Assembly: GCA_025677825.1 (NCBI GenBank)
Contig: JAIXMO010000005.1
Coordinates: 434,001 to 498,000, forward strand
Direction of reading: 5' to 3'
Source: Helicostylum pulchrum
Lineage: Eukaryota; Mucoromycota; Mucoromycetes; Mucorales; Mucoraceae
Length of the DNA: 64,000 nucleotides
Each line of letters begins with the position of its first letter. The first letter of the stretch is position 1. The translations under genes were made by a program, and so were the position numbers. Positions 1 through 12,300 of this stretch are shown one piece after another. The notes under the pieces are model-generated. The model searched no databases and was not told the DNA's origin. It saw nothing but the letters and a program-made list of their open reading frames with translations.

Positions 1-1206
1 AGTCGGTACTATCTTTGAAGAACTTGAGAAATCGGGCGAACTAGATAATACGTTCGTATTTTACAGTGCTGATAACGGTTATCATCTTGGTCAACATAGA
101 GCCTTTCCGGGTAAATGTACTAATCTGGAAGAAGATATAAAGTAAAGTAGATATTGCGCCATAGCATTTCATTATCCCGAGGCTTTTTTGTTTTTTGTTA
201 CTTACTAATTTTTTTTTTGTGTTTAGTGTTCCTTTACTTGTACGAGGTCCGGGAATTGGAAAAGGTAAAAAGAGTCAAGTTGTTAGTGCTCATCATGATT
301 TGGCTCCCACTTTTGTTGCCTTAGCCGGTGGTGATGAACATGTTCCTTCTTGGGTTGATGGCGGTGTCATCCCTTTAACCAAAGCTCTTCAGAAACACCG
401 TAAACCTGTCTCTAAAGAAAGTTTTTCTGTTGAATTTTGGGGATTGGACCTTCTAGCTGAAAACTATGCTAATGCTAATGTCATTGGGCCCAACACTTAC
501 AAGACACTTCGTGTAATTTCTCAAGATTATAACTGTAAGTTATTCATGTTACACACAACAGATCAGGGTATAGAGATACTAATTAGGGAGTATAGACGTG
601 TATAGTATTTGGTGTACGGGAGAGCACGAATTTTATGATCTCAAGAATGACCCTTACGCCATGAAAAACTTGTATACGGGTGCTACGAATCAATTAGTAA
701 ATCGATTGGATGCTCTTCTTGTGGTCCTTAAATCTTGTCGTGCTGAAACGTGTCGTGATCCGTGGAGAATTCTTCATCCCGATGATAAACATGTAAAGAC
801 GTTGAGGGATGCATTGCACAAGAAATACGATATTCATTATACACAGTTCCGAAAGGTCCAGTTTGAGGAATGTCTTGGTTACTACCAAGTTACAAATGAA
901 GCTCCTGTCATTGGACAACACTTTCTTGCAAACGTCACCGACACTTCCCAACAACGACCTTCTTCTACGGAGCAGTATATTATTAGTAAGTTTGACAAGA
1001 GAGCGGATAAGTCCAATGAAGACGGTCAATTTATTTTACCCAAGGAATATCATGAATTACTTAAATTGGTTCCAGAGCCAAATCAAGCTGTTGGTCATGC
1101 TCCCCTCGGCCAAGATTTTGAAAAATATGCAATTCCAGTAGATAAAAAGCTTTTGGAAACGCCTGTAAAATGGGCTGAATATAACTTTTACGGGTTTGGA
1201 AGTTAA
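1..1206 (+). CDS. Sulfatase (arylsulfatase / alkaline-phosphatase-like fold), 3' part
   Basis: The gene enters from the left edge, so the N-terminus with the catalytic formylglycine motif is missing. I read three exons: 1-141, 227-534 and 596-1206, with GT-AG introns 142-226 and 535-595. Joining them gives a continuous frame. Family landmarks are the metal-site region YSADNGYHLGQHR near the start, the EEDINVPLLVRGPG block, the HHDLAPTFVALAG segment and the C-terminal WCTGEHEFYDLKNDPYAMKN block typical of sulfatases. The family hydrolyses sulfate esters, often in secreted or lysosomal-type enzymes. The substrate cannot be told from this part; glucosamine-6-sulfatase-like and arylsulfatase-like fungal enzymes share these motifs. 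The C-terminal extension after about residue 180 of the visible part is unremarkable. Fold assignment is secure, substrate unknown. Confidence 0.85.
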
Positions 1207-2320
1207 TTTTATTCAGACGCCAACTGTATAATATTTATCTGTTATTTCTTTATATTTATTTAATAAAAATATGCTAATAAGCTTCTTAACAAAAAAAAAA
1301 CCATGTCGCTTTTTTTTCGTTTTATTATTCTGTTGATACTATTGAAGTCTGGTGATGTGACAAACTAAGCCGATGCCTCCTGAATTTTTTTAAAGGGGGA
1401 CTCACTCAATTAGCGAGGCAAATATTTAATTTCTAAAATCACGTATGCTAATTCTCATTACCATCCTAAACGTGTCACTTGTATATATTTCGATAAATCA
1501 ATAAAAAAAATGTGTTTCTTATTATCGTTATGTCATGCCGAGCTCTTTTGATTACAACCAAGTGTTAATAGAGCAGAAGAGACCCTTACATGTCAGCAAG
1601 GTATGAAACAGAATGGAAAATAAATTCATCTAATCCACATAATTTTAGACTTTTTTTTTGTTCCCAGGCGTTATATATTTAGATACGCAGATAACAGGTA
1701 TTTAGGGGGGGGGGAAAGGGATATAGCAAATAAGTAAAAAGCTCACATACATGAGTTGTTCCGAACTGTACGCGATGCAGTAATAAATAAGGCAGGTTCA
1801 AAGCAGTGGAACCGTTACTATGATAAAGTATTAACGATCCATTTAAAAGGAGCAGCTTTGCTACATACCGTGGTAATAGCGGTAATAGTACCTGCTACTT
1901 AGCATATTCAAGCTTTCAGACACCGTTTAGTTTGAAAGTAAAAATTTTTATACCGCTTAACTTGTAAAATGAAATTAAAGAGGTACCGTACAAAAATCAA
2001 TACTATTAATTTAACAAATCGAATAAATATGCAAGAGGAAGATATACTGAACAGCATTAAAAATAAATTTATATGTATCGAACACGAGCTGATAAGTACA
2101 ATTGCTTTATTAAACGAGTTTAGAAAAACTTCAATTCCAGCAGTTTCCTCTTCATCATTGTGATGTCTTATATATTCGAGCCAATTGAATTGATTATCCT
2201 TTTTTTTTACTAAACCACTGTAAAATAACAGTTTTATCAATAAGAAAAAATTTAGAAAATATGAAACAAATACACATCCTTTTCTTTTCTCTTTGCTATA
2301 GAAAAAAAAAGCCATCAAAA
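1207..2320. other. Intergenic region with one weak small ORF
   Basis: AT-rich spacer between the sulfatase stop and the POLD4-like gene. It holds homopolymer runs and a G run near 1706-1715. A 64-codon ORF at 1969-2163 (plus) encodes a Lys/Ile/Asn-rich peptide with an MQEEDILNSIKNKF start option. I recognise no family and see no splice partner, so it is a weak candidate only. No tRNA or rRNA was seen. Confidence 0.5.
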
Positions 2321-2864
2321 ATGACACCAAAGAATCAAGCAAAACTAACGATTCCAAAATCTCGTCGTCATAAAAAACAGGGGTTTAAAAACAAGTCTGT
2401 TGAGAATGAATGCATCTTAAAAATTGGCGGTAACGGGCAGGATGAAGTACAAAGTATGCATACATACAAGAGTAATTACCATTTATAACTAAACGCATAC
2501 ATATAGGAGTAAAAACGGAAAAAATAGAAAGTATGTATTGCATTTTTTTTTTTGGTCTCGCTTTTAACAGATTATAATTTAGTTCACCCCGAACGTCTGC
2601 TGGGTGAAACAGATAAAATGCTCAGAGCCTTTGATTTAAATTACAAGTATGGGCCATGTGTCGGCATGAAAAGAATTGACCGCTGGGGTATTTTTTTTTT
2701 TACATATTGTCTTAAAATTATAAAAAATAAAACTAACGAAATGTAATTTAGAACGAGCTAAAAATCTTGGATTGAACCCTCCAGAGTCCGTTAAAGATAG
2801 TCTAGTAGGATATAAAGCCAGCATGTACCAAGAATCATTATTCAGTCAAATTCGGTGTATATAA
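2321..2864 (+). CDS. DNA polymerase delta subunit 4 (POLD4 / Cdm1-like)
   Basis: Three exons, 2321-2453, 2571-2687 and 2752-2864, join in frame to a protein of about 120 residues. The N-terminal third is basic (SRRHKKQG). The C-terminal half carries the POLD4 signature: LRAFDLNYKYGPCVG, then GMKRIDRWERAKNLGLNPP, close to the human and fission-yeast small subunits (LRQFDL..YGPC.G..R..RW.RA..LGL.PP). The protein is known as the smallest accessory subunit of replicative DNA polymerase delta, stabilising the complex in the nucleus. The start is the first ATG in a pyrimidine-rich context; an ATG-like codon upstream at 2261 would add a hydrophobic, unlikely leader. Both introns are 64-117 bases with T-rich 3' ends. 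Family call is firm. Confidence 0.88.
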
Positions 2865-2970
2865 ATCGAAAAAAAAATTGCGTTATTATGATAGATCAAT
2901 GACATAAATTTTTTAGCTGATCTATAAAAAAAAAATAAAAGTCCCTAGTCATAAAGCTAAAGTAGATGTG

Positions 2971-2979
2971 TATATAAAG
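2971..2979 (+). promoter_or_regulatory. Likely TATA box of the 3044 gene
   Basis: TATATAAAG-type box about 70 bases before the ATG at 3044, followed by a T-rich and pyrimidine-rich stretch that would suit a start site. The spacing matches a strongly expressed intronless gene. Inferred from sequence only. Confidence 0.5.
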
Positions 2980-3043
2980 CTGATATATTTAACAAGTTTT
3001 TTTTCCTTCTTCTATATTAACATCTAATATAAAAAAATACATA

Positions 3044-3328
3044 ATGTCTCACAAAGGAAGCTCTGAAATTTCTCATGCCGAAGCCGCTTTAGGTGCTGGT
3101 CGTCCATACGAAAACTCTCACGAAGGTCACAACAAGATGTTTGATAGCTTCAAGGACTTGGAAGAATATAACAAGACTCACTTTGGCCATGAGGCATCCA
3201 AGTCATCTAGAGGTGAACGTATTGATCAAGAATTAGCTGAAGAAGATAAGGAAACCGTTGAAAAGATGAACGAAGCCCACAAGCAGAAGGAAGAAGCTAA
3301 GCAACATAATAACCACAATAAGGATTAA
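3044..3328 (+). CDS. Small hydrophilic charged protein, function unknown
   Basis: An intronless 94-residue ORF with a clean ATG, a TATA-like box upstream and an AATAAA-like signal near 3374. The protein is very hydrophilic: it starts MSHKGSSEISHAEAALGAGR and ends in a Lys/Glu/Asn/His-rich tail (KEEAKQHNNHNKD). It has no membrane segment, no signal peptide and no Cys. Codons look like those of highly expressed genes here (AAG, GGT and GAA preferred). The composition resembles stress-associated hydrophilins, but no family is recognised. It is likely a real, possibly abundant, small cytosolic or nuclear protein. Confidence 0.7.
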   Translation: MSHKGSSEISHAEAALGAGRPYENSHEGHNKMFDSFKDLEEYNKTHFGHEASKSSRGERIDQELAEEDKETVEKMNEAHKQKEEAKQHNNHNKD

Positions 3329-4993
3329 AGCAAACCCCCTCCCCGCAATACATATTTTTGTATCATATTGTAAATAAAATACGAAACTAATTTTTTTTCT
3401 GCATTTCATCGTGTTTTTAAAATATTTTTCAAGTTGTTATATGTATACGCCTGTGCTACACTCTAAATTATGAACACGGAAGGATATGAAACTCTAATTT
3501 TTTAAGTATACAGTTTAAAAACAAAACAAATATCGGGTGTTTTTTTTTTCTTAATAAAACCAACAAAAAGTACTGGATCGAGACGCGCATTTCATTGGGT
3601 GGTTATCGATTACTCGGGTGTATCGATAGATATCATCCGTCCTCATAGCCATGTTTAACTATAAAAAAAAACAACCAAAAAAAAGTAGTATTTAAGGTTG
3701 TAATGGAATTGAATTGCAGATATAGTAGTAAGTTCACATGCATAGATAAGTTACCTGTTATTTTCATAATCTAATGCACCTTGCATCGAGTCCCAGCAAT
3801 CCTTTTTTTTTTTTTAAAAAAAAAAGAAAAGAAAAAGAAAAGTTACACATACAAATGCGCGGTTGGTTTCGCTACAGACTTAACTGTAAAACTATTTAGG
3901 GCAAGCGTACATATAAATTGTCGTATAGTACATATAAGGCACAAACGTTAGTTTATACAGCTTTTGTTACGCCTATTTTAAATCTAAGTACGCATAAAAT
4001 CAAATTTCGAATCGGTACACTTTTTTTTTTTCAAGGTACCCCCCAAGTGATGATACTTTGCGTTTATATGATTAAATCAAAAATAAAATACATTCCTCTA
4101 GAAAAGATGTAGTATGTCTCGACATTTTAAACTGAAACAGTTCAATATTTTAACTTTATGAAACATTTATTTTTTAAAAAATACTTGAGTGTATTATCAC
4201 GATGCGCCCGTTAATTTATTTAGTAGGTTACGACTTTAGTAAATACTTTTGTATTCAGATTTCTTGATATGTAAAAATGATTGTATTTTAGTTACTTTAT
4301 ATACCTAAACGCGTTTAAAAGCCAATACAGCCTAGTTTTAATCCTTTTAACAAAGAAAATAAAAAACGAGGGAGATCATCCGTTTTTTTGTCGCTAAAAT
4401 ATATGATGTAATAATATACTACTAATGAAACCCGTTATGTATTTTTAGTATTGGGGAAGGGGGGGCTGACGAGGGTAATATATATGGAAGGTCAGTGCTC
4501 TGTGCAGTGTATTACAGTGTTTTTTAGAAATTGCTTATGTGTGTAACACACTCCAAGACCTCATTACCTTAAAATTAAATAAACAAGTAATAACCCCGAA
4601 TTTTATCCCGGTGCTTGGGGTGATAAAATAGAATATCATGGGGGGGACATTAGTATATTCTTATTGCAGGTACATTTAATAGATGTATTCTTTTTTTTTA
4701 AAAAAAATATAATATATACGTGTTCAAGAAAACAGAAAAAAAAAGGAGATTGAAATAAAGATATTTTTACTTTTTACTCGCTTTTATTGTTGGAGTAACA
4801 TTTGTTCTATTATAATTTTTTAGCGAACAGAAAAAAAAAAGCGATACAAAGAAAGTTTTTATTGTAACTATGACAGGAAATTCAGCCGAATCATGGACCG
4901 AAATAAGAACTAAAAAGAATACACGGATTAAATAAAATTATGGCAGAGATTGAAAAAAACAGGGCGTAAAAATCAAGTCATTTGATGTGTTTG

Positions 4994-5042
<49 letters not shown>

Positions 5043-5759
5043 TTTTTCTTCTTGAAATCGATCACCCTAAAGCGTAATTGTGCACATTTGTTTAGTTGTT
5101 TTCCCTCTCTTTTTTTTTTTTTTTTATATATATGTTTTGCATTCTAATAGTCATTTCATGTTTTTATAACAAAAAAAGAAGAAAGGAGGAAAGTTAAATA
5201 TCACCAGATTACCTTTTTTTTTCGCACAAGTTTTTAGTGTGTTACCTGCGTTTTTTAGTAACTAAAAAGATTAGTAGTCTTACATCAATTTCCGTTTTTA
5301 ATATATATAAAACATATATGGATACTATAGTGTTTTGTAACAATAATTGGATTAATGCACTAGACGGTCAAGATTGAAATTATGGCGGGATTTATTATAA
5401 TAAATGAGATAATTTATTTCATGGCGCTAATAAAAGATAATATTTTGTGTTTGTTGATTTAAAAGACTAGTGTATATTTGTGTTTGTGTGTAGCGCATAA
5501 CAGTTTTTGGAAACCTTACTCTCCCATGACAATTTGTGTTTCCTCCCCAAAAAAAAAAAAAAAAAAAAAAAGACACTATAAAAAGGTACATGATTTTTCT
5601 CTTTTCTTCTTTTTTTTTTCTCATACATATAAACATTTATATAGCCCATTCTCATATATATATAAAACACAACCAAAAAAACGTATGCAAATCAAATCAT
5701 AAAAACATTATATCTACCTCAACAAAAAAAATCCCTATAACAAACAAAATATTTATACC
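3329..5759. other. Gene-free AT-rich intergenic region
   Basis: About 2.4 kb without a convincing gene. It contains many homopolymers, T(n)A(n) junctions near 3803-3825 and 4691-4707, a short hairpin near 4599-4628 (arms ATTTTATC/GATAAAAT) and the long T run at 4997-5039. ORFs at 3918-4112 and 5427-5787 are homopolymer-derived. The final 200 bases are the presumed promoter and leader of the 5760 gene. Confidence 0.6.
4997..5039. repeat. Poly(T) tract of about 43 bases
   Basis: Uninterrupted T run of about 43 bases, the longest homopolymer in the window. It could be a nucleosome-excluding tract or the poly(A) tail of a retroposed insertion on the minus strand. No adjacent target-site duplication was obvious. 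Length may be affected by sequencing error. Confidence 0.9.
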
Positions 5760-6056
5760 ATGTCTATCATCAGTTCACCACTTTTAAGATCAACTTCATT
5801 TGATATTTTAAATAAAAAGACACTTGTTGCACCAGAAAAGGCAACAGCCTTAAGAAGATCGTCATCTGCTTCCTCTTCCTCTTCTACTTCTTCAAATAAT
5901 TCCGTTACTGATAAAAAGTACTCTTACAGGACCTGTCCGATGTGTTCTGAACGTCTCTTAGTTCGAATTCACGGGGCCTTTGTACACAAATGGATTAATT
6001 TACACTTTGCAAATAGACACCATGAGTGGATGCATGTTGTAGTCAATCTTCATTAA
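5760..6056 (+). CDS. Small protein with a CxxC...HxxxxH zinc-binding-like motif
   Basis: Intronless 98-residue ORF. The N-terminal half is Ser-rich and low complexity (RRSSSASSSSSTSSNNS). The C-terminal 45 residues look folded: TCPMCSERLLVRIHGAFVHK, then a segment with NRHHEWMHV. The CPMC pair plus spaced His residues (near HGAFVH, LHFANRHHEWMH) could bind zinc in a non-classical finger. A pyrimidine-rich leader precedes the ATG and a CA microsatellite lies just after the stop. I do not recognise a named family. The coding assignment is likely because the C-terminal half has non-random composition. Confidence 0.65.
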   Translation: MSIISSPLLRSTSFDILNKKTLVAPEKATALRRSSSASSSSSTSSNNSVTDKKYSYRTCPMCSERLLVRIHGAFVHKWINLHFANRHHEWMHVVVNLH

Positions 6057-6070
6057 ACAAATACACAAAT

Positions 6071-6071
<1 letters not shown>

Positions 6072-6101
<30 letters not shown>
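6072..6101. repeat. (CA)n microsatellite
   Basis: About 15 CA units directly downstream of the stop at 6056, within the probable 3' UTR. Followed by short TACA repeats near 6140. Confidence 0.95.
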
Positions 6102-6105
<4 letters not shown>

Positions 6106-6304
6106 TGCAACACAAAAATAAAAAATCATTACCGTATATAATACATACATACATACCCCTTTCCCTTTTCCCTCCCCTTTCCACCCTTTTTTTCTGTAAA
6201 TACATATTCACTTCTCACTTTTTTTTTTTTTTTAAAAAAAAAAAGCTTCACATTTAAAATAAAATAAAAAAATACAATTATTATTTAAAAAAATAAAAAT
6301 AAAA

Positions 6305-8242
6305 CTACTCTTCTTCTTGAATCTTTTGTTCATAGTTTGGTTTATGTATTTCTTCAGGTTGTTGATGAGCAGTAGATGGCTGGGGTGATAATGTTGGTTT
6401 TTGGATGGAATCCTGAGAATGTAACTGCTGGTTTTGTTGGGTGGGTGTTTGTTGGTTATGTTGCGTGGGTGTTTGTGGGTTATGCTCTTGAGCTCCAGCA
6501 AGACCACCGTATTGTGAGCCACCATACTGAGATCCAGCGTATTGAGAGCCATTATAATATGAACCACCATATTGTGATTGAGCATAACCTTGTTCATACT
6601 GAGAGTTATCATATTGACTATACTGATGATATTGTTGTTGTTGTTGTTGTTGTTGCTGCTCATCTTGTTGTCTGTAATACTGAGCTAACTGTTCTTTTTC
6701 ATCTTCAGCAGTATCATGAGTTGGCGCAGGTGCAGGGATACGGAACCCACCAGCATCTATTTTTTGTCTCAAGTTATTATTTCCGTCATCATTGTTGTTA
6801 TTAAATTGTTGTTGGAATTCAGCATAAGGTCTGTAAGCAGCAGGTCTACGCTGACTTACTTGACGGTACAACTGTTGATAGTTTACTTGAGTATTGTACA
6901 TCATATTAGTAGGATCATAAAAGGTACTTTCTTGATGTAAATAATGGTTATTATGTTGCGGGTAAGGTGAACCGTATGCTTGCTGGTGCATAGGAGCAGG
7001 AGATTCAAATACTTGATGGTTATATTGTTGATGTTGAGGTTGAGGAGCAGGAGGTAAATTAGCGTTTGCCTGATAAGGTGAACTGAATGAATAACTTTCT
7101 TGAAGATGCTGATCAGAATTTAAGGGTGAAGAATGAGGTTGAATAGATGGTGGTGGTGGGTCATCATAAGCAGGTGGGGGTGCATCATATAAATCAATCT
7201 TATCAAGGTCGATTTCATTTTCATTTGTTGTCTTTAAGTCGCCAGTAACTTGAGATACTTCATCAGCGGTATAACCAGTAGGTTGATCAAGCTCACTTTC
7301 CATTGTGGGTCTGCGAGGAGGAAGTTCAGGCGGTGAACCTTTATTACCTTCTGGTTCTTTTCCTTTACCAATTAATTCAGTATCGTTTGCAAGTGTAGGT
7401 CTTTCGTCTTCAGCCATAGGTTTCCAGTTTTCTAAAGCGTTCATTGCATCAGCAAGGATAACAGCAGCTTCAGGACCTTTATCATAAGGACTACGATGTT
7501 GTTGCGTAGCGGGAGTAGGTTCAATTTGAATTAAATCCGTCAAATATTTACCGAAACCAGCAATTAAAGCAGTCTTTTCAGCGTACTCATTCATGGCATT
7601 GAATCGAAGATAAAATGCTTCCTTTAGTGCAAATCTTTTAAAATCTGCTAAATCCATTTCACTTTCATGTGTATCATGAGCCAATGATTTCAGTTCCTTT
7701 TGAAACTCCATCAACTTGGGTGATCTAGGGCTAGTTTTGTTCAAGTTGGCAATACGCGATTGAAGTGAACGCTTCTTTTCTCTTTGATCTGATAATTTCT
7801 CTTCTCTATCTCTAATAGATTTTACAGCATGACGGTATTGTTGAAACTTGTCTACGGGCAAAAATAAATAATATTTAGTGTATTAGTTTGGGGGAGAAGA
7901 AGGAACACATAATAAATAAAACTTACTGGCATACTCTTGTTCAACTTCAATTTGTTTATCGAGTAATCTAGTCAGCTTATCACCTACAAGGTCTTCTAAA
8001 TCACGTCCATTTTCCGACTTTTCTTCTTCGACTTCTTCTTTTACCCAATCCTTTAAAGCCTTTACGGTCTCCTTGCGCTGATAGGCCATAGTACGCATAG
8101 TGGCAAGATCACTACGTTCCTGGAAAATCCACATGGACAAGCTTTTAGTGTCTTGCTTTTGCATTGGGTTATTCTTTGCAATCTGTGATTGCACATCTGT
8201 TTTAAACTTGTTATAAGAAAAGTGTAAACCTTTTAAACTCAT
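6305..8242 (-). CDS. Eisosome core component, PIL1/LSP1-type BAR protein with prion-like tail
   Basis: Two exons, 8242-7927 and 7851-6305, give 620 residues. Residues about 1-250 match the Pil1/Lsp1 BAR domain: LSMWIFQERSDLATMRTMAY, then FQQYRHAVKSIRDREEKLSD, then KTALIAGFGKYLTDLIQ followed by YDKGPEAAVILADAMNALENW. Each block aligns in order with yeast Pil1. The family forms plasma-membrane furrows (eisosomes) that bind PI(4,5)P2 and buffer TORC2 signalling. Yeast Pil1 is about 340 residues. This protein adds about 350 residues of low complexity: Pro-rich, Gln-rich (a Q run near 6637-6660) and a repeat of SQYGG/SQYAG units near 6490-6620. That tail is unusual for the family. The next gene on the same strand ends about 200 bases upstream. 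Confidence 0.88.
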
Positions 8243-8443
8243 TGTTTCGAAAAGAAGAGAGAGAAAAAGACAATAATAAACAACAACCCAAAAAAACAGG
8301 TGGGGTTTTTTATATGTACGAATGACACACAGCCATTTTTTTAAAAATAGATTTTGAGTAAAAAAAAATGCGTCATATATAAAGTATATAGTGTCACAAA
8401 TTACCACATTTGAGAGAAACAGCGAATTATATTTTATTTATTG

Positions 8444-9066
8444 TTATACTTTGATGTTAGAGTAACTATCATCAGGTACTAAAGAGTAAAGTTCATAAGG
8501 TCCAGAAGATACAACTTTAGCAGGTCCAGCAGCGAAATACTTTTTGTAAGGGTTTTGAATGATGGTGAAAGGGATAGATTCATACACACAATGAACAGCG
8601 GTACCAACATAGTTTACCATGATACGATAATGATATAATCCACTAACATCTTCCACATTAAGAGGGAAAGTAGCTTCACCAGTATTAGCTTCGCGATACA
8701 ATGCTAAAATAAGTTTTATGTTAGTAAAGAAGTAATTATATACCTCGTAAGTTACTTACTAATATTTTCACCAATAATAAATTGATTATGTTGAGTAGAA
8801 TTCAAGATACGAATACGCGTAATAATATTAGGTGAATGAACAATATCTTCATCCACAGTCCATTTCACTTGTTGGATAGACCCACCTTCAAATGCAAGAC
8901 CAGGAGAAGTGGGATAGTCGATACGGAAACCAACACAGTAGTCAGGGTTAACACGAGGAGGGTTATAACCGTACATCATCAAGGCTTCGCCCATTTCGGC
9001 TCTTCGTTCAACAGTGGCTGCATTCACAAGTGCAAAAGTAGCGGCAATAGCATAGATCAACTTCAT
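8444..9066 (-). CDS. Secreted Kre9/KNH-like Ig-fold protein
   Basis: Two exons, 9066-8760 and 8703-8444, give 188 residues. A clear signal peptide ([16 protein letters not shown]) is followed by a domain with [20 protein letters not shown] and [12 protein letters not shown]. This is the pattern of the N-terminal Ser-Thr-rich GPI-anchored/Kre9-KNH domain (G.....W), found in fungal cell-wall and surface proteins. The second half ([11 protein letters not shown], then IPFTIIQNP) completes a beta-sandwich. There is no Ser/Thr stalk and no hydrophobic GPI tail, so it is probably simply secreted. It is divergent to COG3, the two ATGs being about 290 bases apart. Family membership moderately sure; molecular role unknown. 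Confidence 0.72.
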
Positions 9067-9357
9067 TTTAATAACTGGGAAAGAGAGAGAGAGATATGGT
9101 TCTTCTAGATTTTTATTTTTTTTTAGCTTCTTTATATACACAAAATTTGAATTATGACTCTATTTACCATTTTGCATATCTTGTCCTGTACTTGTCTGCA
9201 ATAAGCAAAAAAATATACTAAGTACCTGTAAATATGTCCGCCTAACAAAAATAGATTTCCTTTTTACGCGGTCCTTTAATGATAATTCAAGTTTTTATGG
9301 TGCTTTTTTTTTCCAGTAGCTAAAAGCACGCCTTTATTTTTTGTGTTAAACAGCATC

Positions 9358-12300
9358 ATGACAAGAGTAACGCGTGGAATATCTCTAGAAGAATGGGAAG
9401 AAAAAACAAAGTTAAACGAAAAACAAAAACAAAGTGTATACGACTTGCAAGATGCCTGTGCTGAATTACCTTTACCATCAAACTGGGTAGGTTTTCTCTT
9501 TTTTGTTTGCTTGTATAATATTATTTACGTATTATTTAGTATTTAGGAGATAAATTATTAGGTTCGCCCTCGTTAGGAGTATCTCCAGGAACACCAGATA
9601 TTTTACTAAGCTCCAGTCCACTTAACGCACATGTACTTTCATCTCGACTTTTAGGTACCTTAAAGCACACTTTATCCACAGCCAATTTACTCGCTGAAGC
9701 AACAGCTGCCGATTCCGCCGCCGAAAAGAATGTTGCTCATGCCATTGGCAGCAAAAAACCAATCGAGACCTTACAAGAGTTCTTTGATTGGTATTCTTTA
9801 ATGGAAACTGAAATGGAAAAAGGGCAAGAGGACGTGTATCGAAATCATTTATCTATGGTGCAGCTATACCAAGAAGCTTGCAATGACTTTTTAAGCGACT
9901 TGCAAGTTACCTGTAAACTATTTGACGACTTGGAAAAAGATTATTCTTTTGTAGACTTGCAAACAAGATCGATACAGACGACGTGCGAGACCTTGTTGGC
10001 GGAACAAGACCGTTTGACTCGTCTTGCTGAAGGATTGTCAGAACGATTAGCTTATTTTAATCAATTGGAACCTATAGCTAAATTATTCAATTCGCCTGGT
10101 GATGATATCTGTATAAATCCGGAATTTATTAGCATGTTGAATACATTGGATGATTGTATTCGGTATATGCAAGATCACCACATGTATCGTGACTCTGAAT
10201 TATACTTGATGCGTTTCAGACAGTGTATGACCAAAGGTATCACACTTATCAAAATGTATGTGGTATCTACAATTAAAAGTTTAGGATATGAAGTATACAA
10301 ACAAGTAAATACCAAGGATGCAACTTTGGGTAAACAAATGACCATGTATTATGTAAAGTTTAAAACGATTGCATCAACAATAAAATCATTAACTGTGCAA
10401 GTGGAAAAAAGATGTCAAGGACATAAAGAATATCAGTCTCTGTATCAGGATATGTTGCAAGTTTATTTTCAAACGAGACAACAGCTGCTTGGTCCTTTGA
10501 TATCGAAAAAGATCCAGCAACTTGGGCCCAATGATAAGGATTTATTAGGATTTGTAAAGTATATAAAAGATGAATGGTGATTTGTTATTAATATTAAATC
10601 TGTTTTGCAGGCTAAGAATGGATGTGCATACATGATGAGTTTATGCTCTGATGAATTTAATTTATTTTACAACTTTTTTCAAAAATCTGGAGAGCAAGAA
10701 CTATAGTAAGCTGTTATAGTATACACATGTAAATACGATAAATACTTATTTTTTATTTGTATAGCAACTATTTGGATTTATTAACAAGTTACTTGTATGA
10801 TTATCTTCGGCCACGTATTATTCATGAAAATGATATCACCACACTTTCAGAATTATGTAACGTATTTTTGATGTATGTAATGCAAGATGAAAATGATTTC
10901 GGTAAAGCAAAAAATTACGTGCATATATGAAAGATATATAACACTTAACTTATATATATATATATATCTAAAAAAAAAGCCGTTGGTGTTGTTGAGGATA
11001 AAAACGAGGTCAAGTTTGGTCACCTTATACAAAACGTCATGGAAGATGCACAGGGTAGATTAGTATTTCGTTCTCAAATGTTTATACATAGCGATATTCA
11101 GAACTACCAACCTAAACCTCAGGATTTTGAAAACCTTGCTAATAAACAAGTTGGACAAGAAAAAGAAAAGACCAAATCATCGGCTGTATTAGACGCCACA
11201 GCAACGGCAACTCTAAACATTGAAGATGACTCTGATACTCATTCTATCCAATCTGTTAGATCAAACTTGGAAGCGAATCATTATGGTTGGTTCCCCACCT
11301 TACAAAAGACACTTTGGATCCTATCGAAACTTTATCGATGCGTCCAGGTAATTTTATATTTTTTTTTTACTTATATTGTTTTAATTTGACAAATATATTA
11401 TACTAGACCGGTGTGTTTGAGGATTTAGCACAGGAGGCAGTTTCGCTATGCAACGAATCGTTACAACGAGCAAGCGAAACCGTGACAAACTTAAAGGTAT
11501 TTCTATAAAACCGAGATAAAAAAAAACAACGTTTTTACTAACATCATGGTTATTTAGTCTCGTCTTGATGGTGAATTATTTTTAATTAAAAATTTACTGG
11601 TTCTAAAGGAACAACTTGCTCCATTTGAGGCAAATTTGGTTCATGCTGGTAAAACTTTAGATTTTTCGCATGTTACAGGTAAGTCCTTGAATTTTTTTTT
11701 TAATATGTAATTAAAGTTACCTTGTTTATTTTAAGATTCGTTATCGTCGTTACAACAACAAAAATCTTTCATGTTTAACCCAAATGCGTTAATCGGGTTA
11801 GCTCAGCGTGGAATGCCACGCGTAGTTGAAGTTAGTCTAGATTCTAGAAGAGAAATAGATTATCAGATTAAGAGAGTATGCGAGGAATTTATAAATAATT
11901 GTGTTAATAGCTGTGTAGAGCCTTTGACCGCTTTCTTAATCAAGGTATTACTCAAACTTATGAAGTTTATGTTTTTTTTTAATCAGCATTTTTAATAGTT
12001 ATCGGCAATCCTACCAGCAGCAGTTGTAACTAAAATGGGCAACGATTCATCAGCTATACAAAAATTGAGTTCAAGTAGGTTTCAAAAATAAAATAAAATA
12101 GAGTTTTATGTTGCTTACTGACTAACAAAAAAATAATAATAGGGGATGTACATCAGGCAATTGATCAGTTTAGGGAAGCAGTAGAAGAAAGAATAAAGTT
12201 TGTAACTAAGAAATTACGAGATTATATCAATGATAGTAAAATGGAACAAATTTTGATGAAGCCAATCGAGGTAAATAAAACGCATAATCCATAAACTAAA

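Noticed and set aside
1781..1905. Possible small RNA or tRNA-like segment with GGTTCAAAGC
   Set aside because: It cannot be folded by eye into a cloverleaf and lacks a matching acceptor stem.
1969..2163. 64-codon ORF upstream of the POLD4-like gene
   Set aside because: Balanced composition but no recognisable family, splice partner or promoter; kept only as a weak candidate inside the intergenic entry.
5427..5787. Overlapping ORFs of 69-83 codons on both strands
   Set aside because: They are mostly poly-Lys or poly-Phe from A/T runs and show no domain.
6376..6804. 142-codon plus-strand ORF
   Set aside because: Antisense shadow of the Gln/Tyr-rich tail of the eisosome protein; the minus-strand frame carries the BAR domain and a proper intron.
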